Source: Apostichopus japonicus
Taxonomy: Eukaryota > Echinodermata > Holothuroidea > Aspidochirotida > Stichopodidae
DNA length: 64,000 bases
Assembly: GCF_037975245.1 (NCBI RefSeq)
Contig: NC_092578.1
Span: 4,795,501-4,859,500, forward strand
Reading direction: 5' to 3'
The notes below the pieces were generated by a model, which worked only from the letters and a program-made list of their open reading frames with translations, did no database searches and was not told the DNA's origin. Below are positions 32,952 through 47,400 of the stretch, one piece after another (position 1 is the stretch's first letter; each line of letters starts with the position of its first letter). The translations under genes and the position numbers were made by a program.

Positions 32952-35900
32952 GTACATGCACAGTGCCCTAGTTTCACTGTTTTACAGGGCAGCCTGTCCG
33001 CCCCTCTTTCCACCCACCCTGCCAATCCTCTCTTTTCACCGGCCCCTCTTTCAAGTGACTTTCACAACCCTGACCCTTGTACTTTCCTACTCGCCACCTC
33101 CATGGTAGCTCCACTCTTTGACCTTGCAGCGATTTAACCAACGACCAACCCTTCAAAAATTTTGCAATGATGTAACCAGATTGAACATGTATGCCCTGGC
33201 TTTGATCTTTCTCTCTATACCCTCAAACTACTACTCAGTTACAGTACTCAGTTACTAATGTATGCCTACAGACTTTAATATTATTTGCTGTACTGTTAGA
33301 TATATACAGCAGGTGCCTGCAGATACTTGGCTTATAGTGTTTAACAATAATTGTTGTGATAATAAAACGAAGTAGAGTCAAATGCTAATCATGTACAAGG
33401 TTCATATCCTGTCAGTTCACATGCCAAGATTAATATATAGATTTCACTGTGCCAGGACAATGCTCAAATATAACTACAATGAATAAGCCTAGCTAAGGTA
33501 CTGTATGTGTACGAAAGATCACCTGAAATTCAGCAAAGGTGGCATATATCATACAGTAGGCATAAAGATGTGAACTGTTGCATGTATCTTTGATAGACTA
33601 TAATACTGAAATTATAATACCACCTCTTGTACAGGTATTTAAATGCTGTACTTACTGTATTAAGTCCTTCAACTTCATGTTAAGTTGGTTTTATAGGTTG
33701 ATTTTAATTTATATAGGAAATAGTGCAATGGTGCATGTTACGTTATGTTAATTGTCTACATTGTCAAGTGAAGCTTATTTGCATATTGAAAATATTTAGA
33801 CGGCTGTGTATGTCAATGTTATTTCTGTTGTTTGTATGTTTCTAAGTTGTAGTCAGCAGCTGTAATCATGTTATTTATGTTAATTGTATGTTAATTAGTT
33901 GTAGTAGCAGCTGTAATTGTTGTTAGTTTTGGATGGCATTCGAGTGCCAGGTCTTGAGTGAGACATCTCATAAATACAGTAAATGTACGTGATGCACGCA
34001 AAACCTTGTGTATGTTTCCTTCTCTAGTCTGAGGCCTCGCTAGGCCTCACTCCGCAGTAACGTCCTAACAGATAAGCCCAGAAACCATTCATGCTATATA
34101 ATTACTCACGTTACAATAGTACATTAATTTAGGCAGACCTCTATTTTGGGGATTTTGGAATTTATCAGATCAGTTATCAAGCCATATATCATGTGTTCTT
34201 AATTTTGTCTACTAGCAGAAAATTACAAGTGCCCCCTTTTCTTTTTAACATGCAGACAGCAAAAATTTCAATAGTATTTTAATAGCTAATAAGTAGCTAG
34301 AATTAATTATGAGTCCTGATTTTTGTGCTTCACGCCCAAGTTGCAAGATTTTTGGATTTTGTTTTTGTAGAAATATCCTTTTCTGTTTGTTTTGTGATTT
34401 ATAAAGACCATAAGAGACACATATTTAGCTCAAGTGACCTGGTGACATCATCCATTCTGCTCTTGCCAAATGCATTTACTATGTGTCACAAATTTTTGTC
34501 TTCATTCGAATCCAATCTTTATCCTAAAGATACAGAAAATTTGCAGTGATTTTGCTATAATTGCAATCAATTTCAGCCATCAGAAAACCTTTAAATATGA
34601 TGCAAACTTCATATAAAGATATGATGCATTTCAATGTCCTTTTGTTGTTGTTGTCACTGTCACATAAAAAAGCATTATATATGTTTCTAAGATGTAAACA
34701 TCATTTCAGGAAGTGCAAAGATATACTGTAGTGTGATTGAGATTTGACCTTTCTTCCTCTGTTCCGTGAAAAAGTCATTAGCCAGGTTGTCTGTTCATGT
34801 AGCTCTGTTATTCATTTGCCGTAAGCATTCCTTACTGAACACCATGTAAAGGGAGTTTAACTTAGCATTTTCTTGAACCTTTAAATAGCAAGTATGAGGA
34901 GACACGTAATATTTAAATTGGATTAGAAATGGTACAATTAAGTTGCTGTTTACAGTACAGTGTTATATCAATCATTGATCCCTGAAATACCACAATTAAT
35001 GTTCCCATAGACTTACTGTACATCCTAAATGCTTCACTTTCCAATGCTGCCAGGGCATAGATCTAGAAGATTTTTTTTCAACTGATCTGTCCTATCCACC
35101 GAAACACAGTAATATTTAAATTGTCGTAGAAATGGTGCAATTAAGTTGCTGTTGACAGTACAGTGTTATATCAACAATTGATCCCTGTGTGTGACATACC
35201 ACAGTTAATGCTTCCATTGACTTACACACTTAACTCATGATCCCTTCCCAATGCTGCTAGAGCATAGATAGAAGAGTTGAACTGATATGTCCTACTGTAC
35301 CCACCATATCACAGGCCATTGAGCTTTTACCACCATGACTGTTTAGATTTTGAGCTAGAAGAGCTCAAAGGTTAGCATAGTGCTCCCCAACCCAGCTGAC
35401 AGCTCTCGTGTTAGAATTTTCTTGTTTCACACAGGATTTTCTAAACACCTTAAAACACCTTCAATCCTGTAGATTTTTAGACCATTATTATTTTATATTA
35501 TTATCATTGTCTTCAACATCTAAGCATAAAAAAGAATGATGATGGCTCCAAAACTTCCCAAAAAATCACTACAGTAGGTCACATTAGGACTACAGTATTT
35601 TCTGACGGTTAACATCCAGGTGAACATGCTGTAGTTGTGGCACGGTACCAGTGCAGTGAACATTGCTCATTGCTCATTGGAACATTCCATTTTCCAGAAG
35701 GGGTCATTTTGTTGGGTCTTGCAGTGTACGGTTTTACTATGTACTGTACATCCATTCATGCACGCTACAGTACTATGTATGCACATGTACAGAGTTTAGC
35801 ACAGACCTATGTGTGACCCACATTGTACGATGTGAACTGTGGACAGGCAGCAGACAGTCGCCATATTGATTTTTAGTATTTTATCTTTGTTGTTTTGTTT

Positions 35901-37194
35901 TGCAGTCAAGTCTGTGTAGATAGTAAGTAAATATTTAAGTTATATTGTAAAGTGCATTCACTTTTAGGTCAAATGTTATTAAAACATAGTTAACGTTGTT
36001 TGCATTTAACTCTATCTGAGTCCATTTGTGATGTAATGTCAAGTGTGTGATTTTGTATATTAATATAGGTTAAGTTGTCTCCGTGTTATATACTGCTGTG
36101 CATGCAACACAGTGCATCATGTACCACTTACTGCAGTAACCTGAACATCATTAACAAACTATAAATGCAACAGACCTGGTGTAAGATACCACAGAACCTG
36201 AACAGACTTAATTATGAGTAGAGTTTGGCACAATGTGATTGTAGCATTCTCAACTATTTAAAGAAATATATTTACCATATTTTCAAAGATTATTTGTTAC
36301 TGTACCTCAGACGCTATATGTTTATGTATTGAAATAACTCAAACATGAACAATTTCAGCAAATGACTGGCCATGTACAATAAAATCAGTTAAAGCTGCTT
36401 GGTATTCATAGCTACAGCTTTTTCACATGCTGTACATTAAAGCAAGAGTGGGTATAAAATCTTGTAAGCCACAGTGGAAGTTTGTATCCAGTCCACAGGC
36501 AGCTGCACTCCAGTTGCAACTCCCATGATGAAATCAAATTGGAACTAAAACATCAGCAAGCACTTTCTTTCAGTCAGTCAGTCAGTGAAGTTCATTGGAT
36601 GTCTACATTCATGTGATTTTAAAGTGTTGTAGGCTAAATTACAGTAGCAGGGTTGTGAAACATTATCGGGGGCTGCAGAAGATTTACACGTAAGTGGTAC
36701 AGTATGTGGCCTGTGGGACGCACTTTTGCCACCCCCCCCACCCACCGTGTATATTAAAGAGACCATACAGTGAAGCATAAAGACTAGGCAACCTCTGATG
36801 CACACTGTAATACTGTACATGATCCAAAGACTTTTCTTTCTCAAAATGTATGACAGTTGAAAACATTTGGGGATGCAAGAATCTTGCAATGCTACAGTAC
36901 ATTTTAAGCACAGTAGGGTAACAATTGTTCTACTTGAACTTCCCAGATAAAATGATCAACGCATGTTGTACTCCCGATTCCATTGTGACCATTTAATAGC
37001 ATATGCATTTTTAGGGTCAATATTCAGTATGGTCATGTGAGATTGCTTTCTCAGTGTCCAATGGTAAGAAGGAGTGATTGCAGCATCATGGATACCATTC
37101 CCAGCAATAAAGTATATTTGTGAGTCGTGACTTGCTCTCACCGTAACATGCAGTGCGTACATTACAGCTCACTTTCTTTTTCTTATCCTTGCAG
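32952..37194. other. gene-free stretch, possible LTR relic
   Basis: No supportable gene in 4.2 kb. The sequence at about 33740-34070 contains a CATAAATACAG box and ends in CAGTAACGTCCTAACA, which looks like the 3' end of a retrotransposon LTR. A TGTTACG start candidate lies at about 33736, but I found no target duplication, so this is weak. The sequence near 34905-34965 recurs at about 35105-35170 as a diverged duplication. Confidence 0.35.
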
Positions 37195-37231
37195 CATCGA
37201 AGTCATCACATCTGGTGATTGCTGTGTACAA
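37195..37231 (+). other. possible 5' UTR exon of the downstream kinase gene
   Basis: 37 bases are bounded by a strong 3' splice site (TTTTCTTATCCTTGCAG) and a strong donor (GTAAGT). Joined to the acceptor at 38449 it gives no open frame through the ATG at 38471, so it would be non-coding. There is no transcript evidence. Confidence 0.25.
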
Positions 37232-37325
37232 GTAAGTGCCCTCACACGCACCTACTTCAGTGCATGTACTGTATTAAAAAATGCTAGCTTTTGTGCCAGA
37301 TCAGCCAAAGGTGTAAACCTCAAGA

Positions 37326-37436
37326 TTGGTGATTGAAACCTGGAGATTAATGCTTGAAACCTGCAGATCAGTGCTTGAAACATGTAGATTAGTGCTTGAA
37401 ACCTGCAGGTGGGAGCTTGAAACCTGCAGGTTTTAC
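37326..37436. repeat. short tandem repeat, about 22-bp unit
   Basis: Five diverged copies of a unit like GCTTGAAACCTGCAGATTAG. Confidence 0.8.
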
Positions 37437-38470
37437 AAAACATTCCAAAGTAAAAGGAGGGGAAACTAATTTAAATCCATGAAAATCTGTTAAATAACTT
37501 TGTTTTAACTGGAATAAGATTTTTAACATGTGAGATTTAGAGATCCCGCTGTTAGACGATATATAAAACTATGAGTCTCAATGTAAAAATCATGGAGAGT
37601 TGCAAGTGTGGTGTACGTGTACAGATACTATGTACTACACAGTACTATATATATACAGGTATATCAGCTGCTTGTGTGCAATCACTTAAGAAATAGTCTG
37701 TGAATAAATGAACTGAGAGTTTCACCATTTTCATGATCAGCTTTAAACTTGAATGCAAAAAATGACACAAAAATCAAAGATGTTCTTAATGAAAATAATA
37801 AATATGTCATTTATATTGCGCTAAATCACAAAAAGTATCAAAGCGCTTCACAAATAAAACAAAAAAAAAAGGAAATCTTGACGATAACAAGGAAAGTTCT
37901 TGATGTGATATGAGTGGTGAAATGGATTTTACTACTGTAGTATCCTGCCTATATACAGTAGTATACAGTATATTATTACCATTTGTTCTTTTTTTTAATA
38001 AATTTGGGAGAAGTGGTGAAATTTTTGCTTTTGTTCTTTTAAAGAACAAAAATTCTTAAAAGCTGAGTTATAGCCAGGCTTAAAATGTCTTTCTAATCTG
38101 ATTTGGACAGTTCCATTTAACATCCCTTTCATGCTTAGAGTGGGGTATAAGATCATTTCCATTGGAACATTTCCGTAAAAAAGATATGGACTTCACAATG
38201 AGTTTATTATGTACAGTACACCAGTATTTTATTGTACCAGAAAAGAAGTACAGTACTTCATCATAATATAACAATATAACATGTCAATAGGGAAAGAGAA
38301 GATTTACGCCGTCATGATAGGCATTGCTCTGTGTGTGTGTTTTGCAAAGAAATGCCTTAATGCGGCTCTAAGATTTCTTTTTATAGATTTACATTTTTGG
38401 ATAATTTTTGGATCTTACAGGTTTATCTCTTTGCTCCTCCCCTCTCAGAAGTTCGTAGTTGATCGAAAAC

Positions 38471-41400
38471 ATGGCAATTGAATCAAGGAGTGGACAGACT
38501 GTGTGCAATACTTCAAGGGACAAAAATGTGAGTAGTGATGCAAAAAGGATTTGTAAAGCATCGTTTAACCTTTGTTCGCTTGTGTTTTTCCTGTCACTCA
38601 TCTGTTGAGTGGAGTTGTTGTGCATTAAGCCACTTGGACTCGGTCATATTTGGTTTAGTGATGATGGTGATGATGTTTGAGGAACATTGCAGGCCCCCCT
38701 TATTTTGTGAAAGACCATTTTATTTCTAATGGCATCATCTGATTGATGTTAACCTCCAGCCCTTTAGACTTTTTAAGTTCTCTGGTTGTGTCTTCAACCT
38801 TAATGATTTCTTGCCTTCAAATACACATGAACATACAGTAAATTGGTAATATTAGTTTGATGTGTATGCTGTCACTGTAGATATTTGAAACCTTAAAGTC
38901 TGTAACTTTTCAAAAGACAAAACTTAAATTCATAGTTTCCGTTTGGTCTAGAAAATGTTGGGAAAGGAATAGAAAAGGAAAAGAAAAGGAAAAACTTATC
39001 TTATGGATCTGGAAGGACCTTGAATTTTGGGGTTTACTCTAGGAAAAGTGAGGGAAAATCCACATTTCAACACTTCCGATTGAGAAGAAAAACAAGAGAA
39101 GAAAAAAAGTGCATTCTCTCTTGAAAGTGCATAACAGGACACAGTGTATGATGAAGTACCGTATTTTGTGTTTTATATTTGTTTTGCTTTGTGCAATTTT
39201 TCAACAGTTAGAGATAATGAAAACCTAACATCAGTATCTATCATCTTTCTTTAAGCCTAATTTGGTCACGGTGCAAGCTGTCACAGACGAACATGGAGTG
39301 GAATCTCACCTGGACTTATCAAAGTCAATGCAAGATGGTGCTACCTCGTAAGTAAAAACGAAGAAAAGGTGAACGAATCCAAGAGTTACTGAACTACGTA
39401 CAGTGTGGAAGGGGAAAGTCTGTTGCTACAGTATGGAATCCCCATGGCATAACATTATAATTTTTGAGGGGCAGTAAATGTACAAGGGATGTAAACATTG
39501 TAAGTTGTAGGTTATCAGTCTTGTATCAAGAGAGAAGGCCTCCTCACACAACTTTACAATGTCAGTTGTTCCCTGCGCATAGGTAACCTTGTCACACTAC
39601 CCATACAACCAAGTGTGCACAACTCAAACAGTCGGGGGGGGGGGGGGGGAATGGCCGTGGCATGATGATCTGATTACTAAAACCTGCAATCTTTTGAGAG
39701 TAACTCCATGGCCTTAAATAATCATTTGACCACAATGCTCTCAACAAGCATAAATCGTATTTTTGTGTATAAAGTACACTAAAAATTTTAAGGCAAAAGG
39801 AAAAGGAAATAAAAGGTGTTTGCATAATATTCATTCTTAATAATTTCATGAAAAGAAAAATTATTATGTACAGATGCCAGTTGTGTGAATAACTATTGTT
39901 ACAGTAAGTGGGTAATCCTTTTGATGTTATCTTTGGTTGCCTGAACAGAAATTTGGACTCGGACGGCCGTACTTACCATTACAAAATTTGCTCTGTACGT
40001 GTATGAATATTTTGTAACTTTCCAGTGCCAAACTCATTTCAACTGAATCCGAATTTGATTGGTTTATACTATCGTCACCAGGTTTCCTCAAAGCTTGATG
40101 TTACTAAGCGATCTGAGGGTGGATGGTCTACCACCTATCCTCGGTTACTTTAGTTCCCCCTATATCCACCTAGAGTATCACACCTTACGGAAATGTCCGA
40201 ACAGCGAAGAGTCCAATGGAAACCATGGAAGCAGCTCACAAGTCACAGAGGTAAAGCAATGTTGAGACTTCCACCTGGCATGACCTATCAAATCCTAATC
40301 CCTAGAGTGGTGTGTAAAGGCTTCCCATTTGAAAAACCATTATAAAACAAATTGCTTTTGTCAGTGCATGTGGCATTTTAGTATCATTTTAGTGTGATAA
40401 AAAGAAGGGTTGGAGGAAGGGGATAGGTATGGAGAAAGGGAGGGAGAGGGGGTCCAGGGGGTGTTTAGTTATTCCTTTCTTGGATGTTGTGGGAAGTGTG
40501 ATAAAGAGAAGGGTTGGAGGAAGGGGATTGGTATGGAGAAAGGGAGGGAGAGGGGGTACAGGGGGTCATTAGTCATTCCCTTTTTGGATGTTGAGATCAT
40601 TGGCTTGAATCTTGGGAAGACGTTGCATCCACAGTCGTTCCCTGCTGATGCGAACTCTATCTGAGGGGTTACGTAAAACCTTCAAAGCCCTATGACACCA
40701 TGTCAGGTATGGCGTAGTTAGGAAGGTTAAAAAGTCTCCCAACTGGATTTCTGTCTTGCCAGTGTTGACTGTGGATCTGTGTTACTTCACGTAGGCTGTT
40801 GAACCAACAACTCTATCTGTGGACTCTAATAACTCATTAGCAATGTAATACAGACAGTCTTTAACATCATTCTTTCATGCAACATTTGTTGATTTTGATC
40901 TCTGAAGGACAATGTTGGATAGTGTTTAGAACTACAACACAAGTGAATAGATCTTTCAAATGTATGTACCCATTTCTACCAGGTTACTATTTGCCATGTA
41001 ATAATATTCCTTTGGGGCCCACTTAAACCATTTTTGCACAGATATTTGCTTTTCAAAACTCTGTGAAGTCATCACTTTGCTCGTTTTCTTTTGTCCCTTG
41101 TCTGTTCATATTTGTCTTTAAATTGTTGTCCTCTTTTTCTCACACCAATTTACTATAATTCTTAGGGTGTGTAAAGTCAGAAAGTGGTTTTAATATCTCA
41201 TATCTTCATTTTGCAGTCGTACGGAGGAGCACGACCCAGAAGAAATAACCCGTTAAACTTCACAGCACCCAGAGGGCCGTCTGGCGGTCGGGGGAATGGC
41301 GACGATGAAGGTGACAAAGATAAACCGACAAATTACAAAAAGATGCAGTTGAATTGTGACGGGAAACAGGTACCTCCTAAACCAACAACGGTCTCATAAA

Positions 41401-44400
41401 TCCAAACATCTCTTGATGAAAACTGACAAATTACTATTATCGCCCTAAAATCTCACTTTTTTATTTAGTTTGTATTGGCTGTCCCGACTCCAATTATTCT
41501 GCAACACTACATATCAAAGTATTTTTTTTCTCCCTTCTTTGTAACGTGTACAAAGCATTGTAAATCATTGAATTATACAACTCGGTGTGTTGTGATGAGG
41601 ACAAACGCTCTTAACATGCCCGTTTGGCCTCTGTAGGAAAGACTATACAGCTAACAGATGTCATGTCATGAGTGTGTTTCCACAACAGTTCGGTTAGACC
41701 CGCAGTTTAACACGTTTAACAGATTTATATGAATTTTCATTTAAAGATTGGTTGCTCTTGTCACTATTTGGTATAGAAACAAAATTACCAAAAAACCTTA
41801 AATTAATTGGAGATGCGAGTTTAAATTTTTACTGGGCAAATTAAGCCAAAATGAAAAGGAACAAAACATTAAACGAACCGGCTGGGAAAATGACAAAACA
41901 TCAATCCCATGGTTTAATACATGCCTTGCATTCAAACTTAGATTGTTCAAATCCCCATATCAGCTTTCCTTTGCTACGGGTGCCAGTCCAAAACCACTGT
42001 ACCTTGCATACCATGCAACCAGGGATCCCTTTCCTCCCAATTCACTCCCCCCCCTCTTCACTCCCAAAGTGTGCAAGAGGTGTAACCCTGAGGTCACTGG
42101 TTCAAATACTGCTCAAGCCAGAATTATTTAACTCTTAACAAGTTTTTTTGTTTTTTGTTTTCTGACAAGAATATAAACTTTGTTTCCTTAGACTGAACAT
42201 TGCACTTGTAATAAGTCATATTGATTTGTTATGTAACGCCTCTCGCTATGTAATACCGCTTCTGATGAATCTCTATCCTTTCTCAACAAACTCTTCCTCT
42301 TTATCTTCATGTACATATATATACAGAAAACCCAAAGAGGCTTGAAACCAAAGAGGAGGAGGGATGGTGCTCTTAATCAATCTCCCGGAGGCAGAGGTGA
42401 AATTAATGTCTCCCTGGGGGAAGGTGTTTCCAAAGCCATTGGAAGAGATGAGGTAGATGCCAGTATGGTGGAGCAGGCAGCCCTGCTGAGGCATGAAAGG
42501 ACCACCTATGCACCTGTGCGAAACCAAGTCATTTACTCTATCCACCACGGGAATGTCATCGCTTTCATACAGAGACTGTACACCTTGTGGTCCAGCGGCT
42601 CTGGCATAACACCGGGTCTCAGTGAAGGAGTCATCTTCAACATGGTATGCTTTTCAAGAATTGTTCTTCTTCAAAATCTAGGAATCATTTTAAAAGTGGA
42701 TATACTTGAAAAGCAGATCGGTTTCATTTACTTTGTTAAATAAGGAGAGAAATGTCACAGGTCACTTGAAGCATTCTTTAGAGAGTCAAGCCTCCCTCTG
42801 CGTACATGCTGGTAAGATTTGGAAACAAATGAAATACTGTCCAACACTTTGTCAATCCTTGACTAAATTTCCATGATGCCGATGTTGAGTGGCACATACA
42901 GAATAAGGGTGTAGTCAACAATTTAGTGACAAATTGTAATGTTGGAGGATACCTTGAAATTATTTCTACCTTATTTCTACCAAAGATTTAGAGTTGCTTT
43001 TCATTCAAATATCATGCTTACAAAAAAATGATTTATCATACTAAATGATAAAGAACATTGAAAGACAAAATAGTGCTTAATAGTGTGGTAAGAGGTGCTC
43101 TTGGAAGTTTTTACGAAGAATACTTTCAGCTTGAAAATACAAATTCCCTGTGCTAGAAAGAGCGTTCGGAGTTGCTTATATTCTAAAGAAACAAATCCAT
43201 GTTTTTGAAAAATATTGTACCAAAACAATGAATACATTAAAGAAAAAAAACAATTAGTGATTTAACTCCGTTGTGATAGGTCACTAGAGCTCAAGCTGTT
43301 TTCAGCTCTATCGATCTTCTGTAATTAACATACAACAATGGATGGTATTGAACGAGAGAAAAAAACAGTTGCTTCTCACCACGAGAGAAAATTTCACAGA
43401 ATTAATGACAATATTGATACAATCCGGATCAGACATTACAGCATTTTTTATTATGTAGGAATAAGAAAATTGTAAATTTATGTCATTTTATTCATGTTTT
43501 GGCACCAATGAGAAACCTTACGTATCCAATGCTTTTCGTGTGATGTTTACATTTTTACGGAAATGCAATCACATGTGGCCAAAATCAATAGGATATGATT
43601 TAAGTTCTGCACCGAACACTGCTTGTGATTGTAACCAACAAAGACCAACGTCTTGATAGATTTAAGAATTTCACAATCTTTCTGCAAATTTGGAAGATGA
43701 CTGTAAAATTTACAACTTTTTTATTTATCCCTTAGAACCAAAAGGTCAATGACAACAACCAGTATCGCTTCGGGGAAGAGTTTGTGTCGTATGCTGAGCT
43801 GGGTCGGGGAGATTTTGGAATCACCAGAGCCTGCCAAGATTGGAAAACAGGAGCCAAAATGGCATCTAAAGAGGTATGCAACTTTACATGCTTTTGTTTT
43901 CTTGCTTTTCTCAAGAATTAGAAGTTTTAGAGAAAGAGTGTTAGTGTTTATCTTACAGTATTCCTATGAAGGGAGGTTGCCGATCTTTCATGAACGTTTA
44001 TTCCAGGAATCAAGGGTTTTCCCTTTTGGCTCCATGATTTATAATAAGGAATATAGATAACAGTTTCAGTATAAAATAAAGAAAATTTTGGTATTTCAAT
44101 AACAAATTTATATTTTTGCGAAAGCAGTGAAAAACTGTCGTTTCACTGTTATACACATAGACATTAATTTGTGTTGGACCAACTGGAATTGAAACAAAAT
44201 GGATTTTTACTTTTCTTATATCTCTCACTAACATTCACCTTCTGGATTGATAGGAAAGACGCCTTTTGCTTAGATTCGAACAAATAATTCTTAAACAAGT
44301 GCCATTTCATAGGAAGTTGAAAATCGATATGCCGAAGCTATACGTTAAGGATTTGCTTTGCGGGATATGTACATCATGTTGCCCTGGATGGGCAAGAAAT

Positions 44401-47400
44401 TATTCAGTACCAACCATAAACAAAAGTTACGGTTTTATTTATCGTATTGGGAGGGTACCTGACGTGCACTGAATAAGGTTATATGGAGACAAAGTTGTCC
44501 TCTTATCTGTTTGCTCAGCCAATGGTTGATAAAAATTTTAATATCCATTTAACCCCTCCTGCCCTCTAACCTCTTCTCAGATCTTGCAATTTTCTGTAAG
44601 CCTAATCTGCCAAAAAAGAATTGAAGCACTGCGCCCTCCCTCCCCCCCCCCCACCCTCCACTCAGGTCAATTGGGTAGGAAGAAGAAATGGGTGATGAAG
44701 AAGTGGGTCAACGCGGGTGAAGTGCGAAAAAATTACCACTTTTGGCAGGTTAGGTGTATAGGATAGTGCATGATTCGCAAGGAGACATGTGAGTGTCGTT
44801 TTCTGTAAATACTCAAACAAGTAAGTTATGTTGCAGAAAACCTAGCAGCCCTTTCTCTTAAAAAGTGTGTTGCATTTAGAATTGTGAACCAACTTAAAGA
44901 GAAAGAAGTTATTCACGATTTTCAGATTCCCAGGGAGCGATTCCTACCATTTGAGGTCCTGCAGTTGTCTAAGCTTCGCTCGCCATTCATAGCTCGGTTT
45001 TTGGGCGCCACAGCAGAGCGGAGCTCCCTCTATCTGCACATGGAGCTAGTGGATAACGCATTTCAACTGGAGTATATCGCCAAGGACGGCTCCATGTGGT
45101 TGACCGACCAAGGGCTCATAGTCAAGATTCTTCACCAGCTGTTGGGTGCTTTGGACTGTTTGCAGAAAAGTGCGGTGATTCATAGAGATCTCACATGTGA
45201 GAAGAAGCAATTTGCATGTTTTTAATATTTCATTTTATTGGGGATGAACCTCTTCCTGGCCTACTTTAAATATAAGATATTTGGCAACACTGGCATGGTA
45301 GAATAGGATATGGGCTTCTTCCCTGAAACTTATTACACCATTCGTTGTAATTTGTACGTAATTCTGCACGTTCCTGTTAGCTGTCTTAAGTAAATTTTCC
45401 CAACTGGTAGATATTTAATAGCAATGGCAATACAAATTTAATTGGTTGTAACTAGTCATTAGTTTCATTACAAACTAAAGTAGAAAAAGTTGGAAAGTTT
45501 GACATGTATATTGTCCTTGTTATTAATATTATGTGCTAAAATTATGTATTAAACTTGTTAAGTGCCGTTGCCAAGGAATTTTTTTAATTGAAGTTAGTTC
45601 AATTGAATGAAGAGTTAATGAAAACAATCTCAGAGTGTGTCTTGGTTTGATAAATGCAATCTCATTAGGAATAACGCTGTATTTCTTGACATTTTTTTCA
45701 GAAGTAGGGACCAAATTTAAAGACAAAAAATTGCTCTAAGGGAAAACCAAGTGCGTCTGTTACGAAAGAACACTGATGGTGTCGATAGTTCAATTGTCAA
45801 TATAAGCAAGCGTTATTGCATCTTACCAATCAAAATAACGAAAGTATATAAAACACTTTCGATCAGGATATGACATTTAGTAAATTGCTTTGCTCAATAG
45901 CTTGTTTTCTATTTGCTTTCGTTTTGTGTACAGGTCGTAACGTTCTATTAACTGCGGCCCAAAGAGTGAAGGTCATCGACTTCAATTTGGCCGTTCCTTC
46001 TCCGTACGAACAGAACACCATGCCCGTAGGGGATATCCACTATCTTGCTCCGGAAGTTTTAGGTGAGAACCACTCCCACGGTTTTCTGAATCACCACCAC
46101 GGTGGCGACCTATCCACATAAATCGTATTCGAGCTGTGAAGGCAGAATTGCGTGCAATTGGGGTTAAAAGAGAAATTTTGGGGTTTGATCTAAATTGCTA
46201 GTGAAGAAGTCAATATTATACATACCTTCTTCTATCCTCCAGCTTATTCTCTCACCATCTGTTATTAGTCAAAGTCTGTAAGCAAACCCCTGCACACCAA
46301 TGGACCATGGAATGCACATGGGACATTTTCAAAAATGATTAAATAACTGGAATCCGTGATATGGAATGCACAGAGGATCCCTTTTGTCGGAAGATTTAGA
46401 GTCACCTATTTGATTTTCCTCGCCGCAAATAAAAGTCACAGTTCCCACCACTTGCCCTGTAAGTCTGTGCCCCCTTCCCACCAATTGAACCCTCTTCTGT
46501 CACCCCTGTTACGGTCTAACAAAAGCAGAACACAGTAGAAGCAATTTGTATTGTTTACCCTTTGACTGTAAATTTGAAAACTATTTGTATGTGCTTAACT
46601 GGTGAAACATTTCCTACTAATCCTACTGGAAAATTCCCCTACTACAATTTGAAAAGTGTCTAAAGTAAAAAAATATGTTTTGAAGTATTTTAAAATGCAA
46701 GTGCTTTCCGATATTTACAAAGGAAATTTCTTATTCTGTTTCGTCTAATAAGTATTACTAACTTCGCATTGATTTCTGTGAGTAAATAATTTTATGGAAA
46801 CTTGGTATTAGTTTCATTTATCTAAAATCATGTCCGGACGAACTGTACTGCTAACTCCTATGCGCAAAGTTGGGGGGGGGAGGGGGCAGGGGGTAGTGGG
46901 GATGTTTAAAAAGTGTATGTAGGCTGCTTCCCCACCATTGCAACATTTCCTTATTAAAACAAAACCCTGTATCTGATAGAAAAAAAACAAAGGATACATG
47001 AATTGTTATATTCATGAGTGAATTTCACTTTTTTAATCTATCACTCTGTCTATTTTCAAGACGGTGTCGAGCAGCTGACGTGTAAGATTGACCTGTGGTC
47101 TGCTGGGATTATCATTATTGCTCTACTTAGAAGCTTGCCTCAGCTAGATGACTGTGAGAAGATGGCTATTACAGGCTTCCATCCTCTCCATTGCTGTGAG
47201 TTTCTGTTTTATTTCTACGACTTTCAAGTATTTTATGTGTCTTTAGAGGTTACTCTCAGTTTGATGATCTAATGGACGGTAATTCTAAAATACAAACGGT
47301 AATAACCATCGAAACATAGTTTGTAAATAAATGTCCAATCTGGTCAGTATTGACGACAGTCAAACAGTTTCATATCTTGAGGTCTAAAGGGTTTTATGGA

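Noticed and set aside
33736-34070. Possible solo LTR (TGTTA...TAACA, CATAAATA box)
   Set aside because: No 5-base target duplication and no internal sequence; kept only as a remark in the region entry.
44884-44925. Upstream extension of kinase exon 7 to an in-frame GTG
   Set aside because: The 3' splice site at 44925 (TTTTCAG) keeps phase with the previous exon and restores the COT-like KMASKE-IPRERF alignment; the extension would break it.
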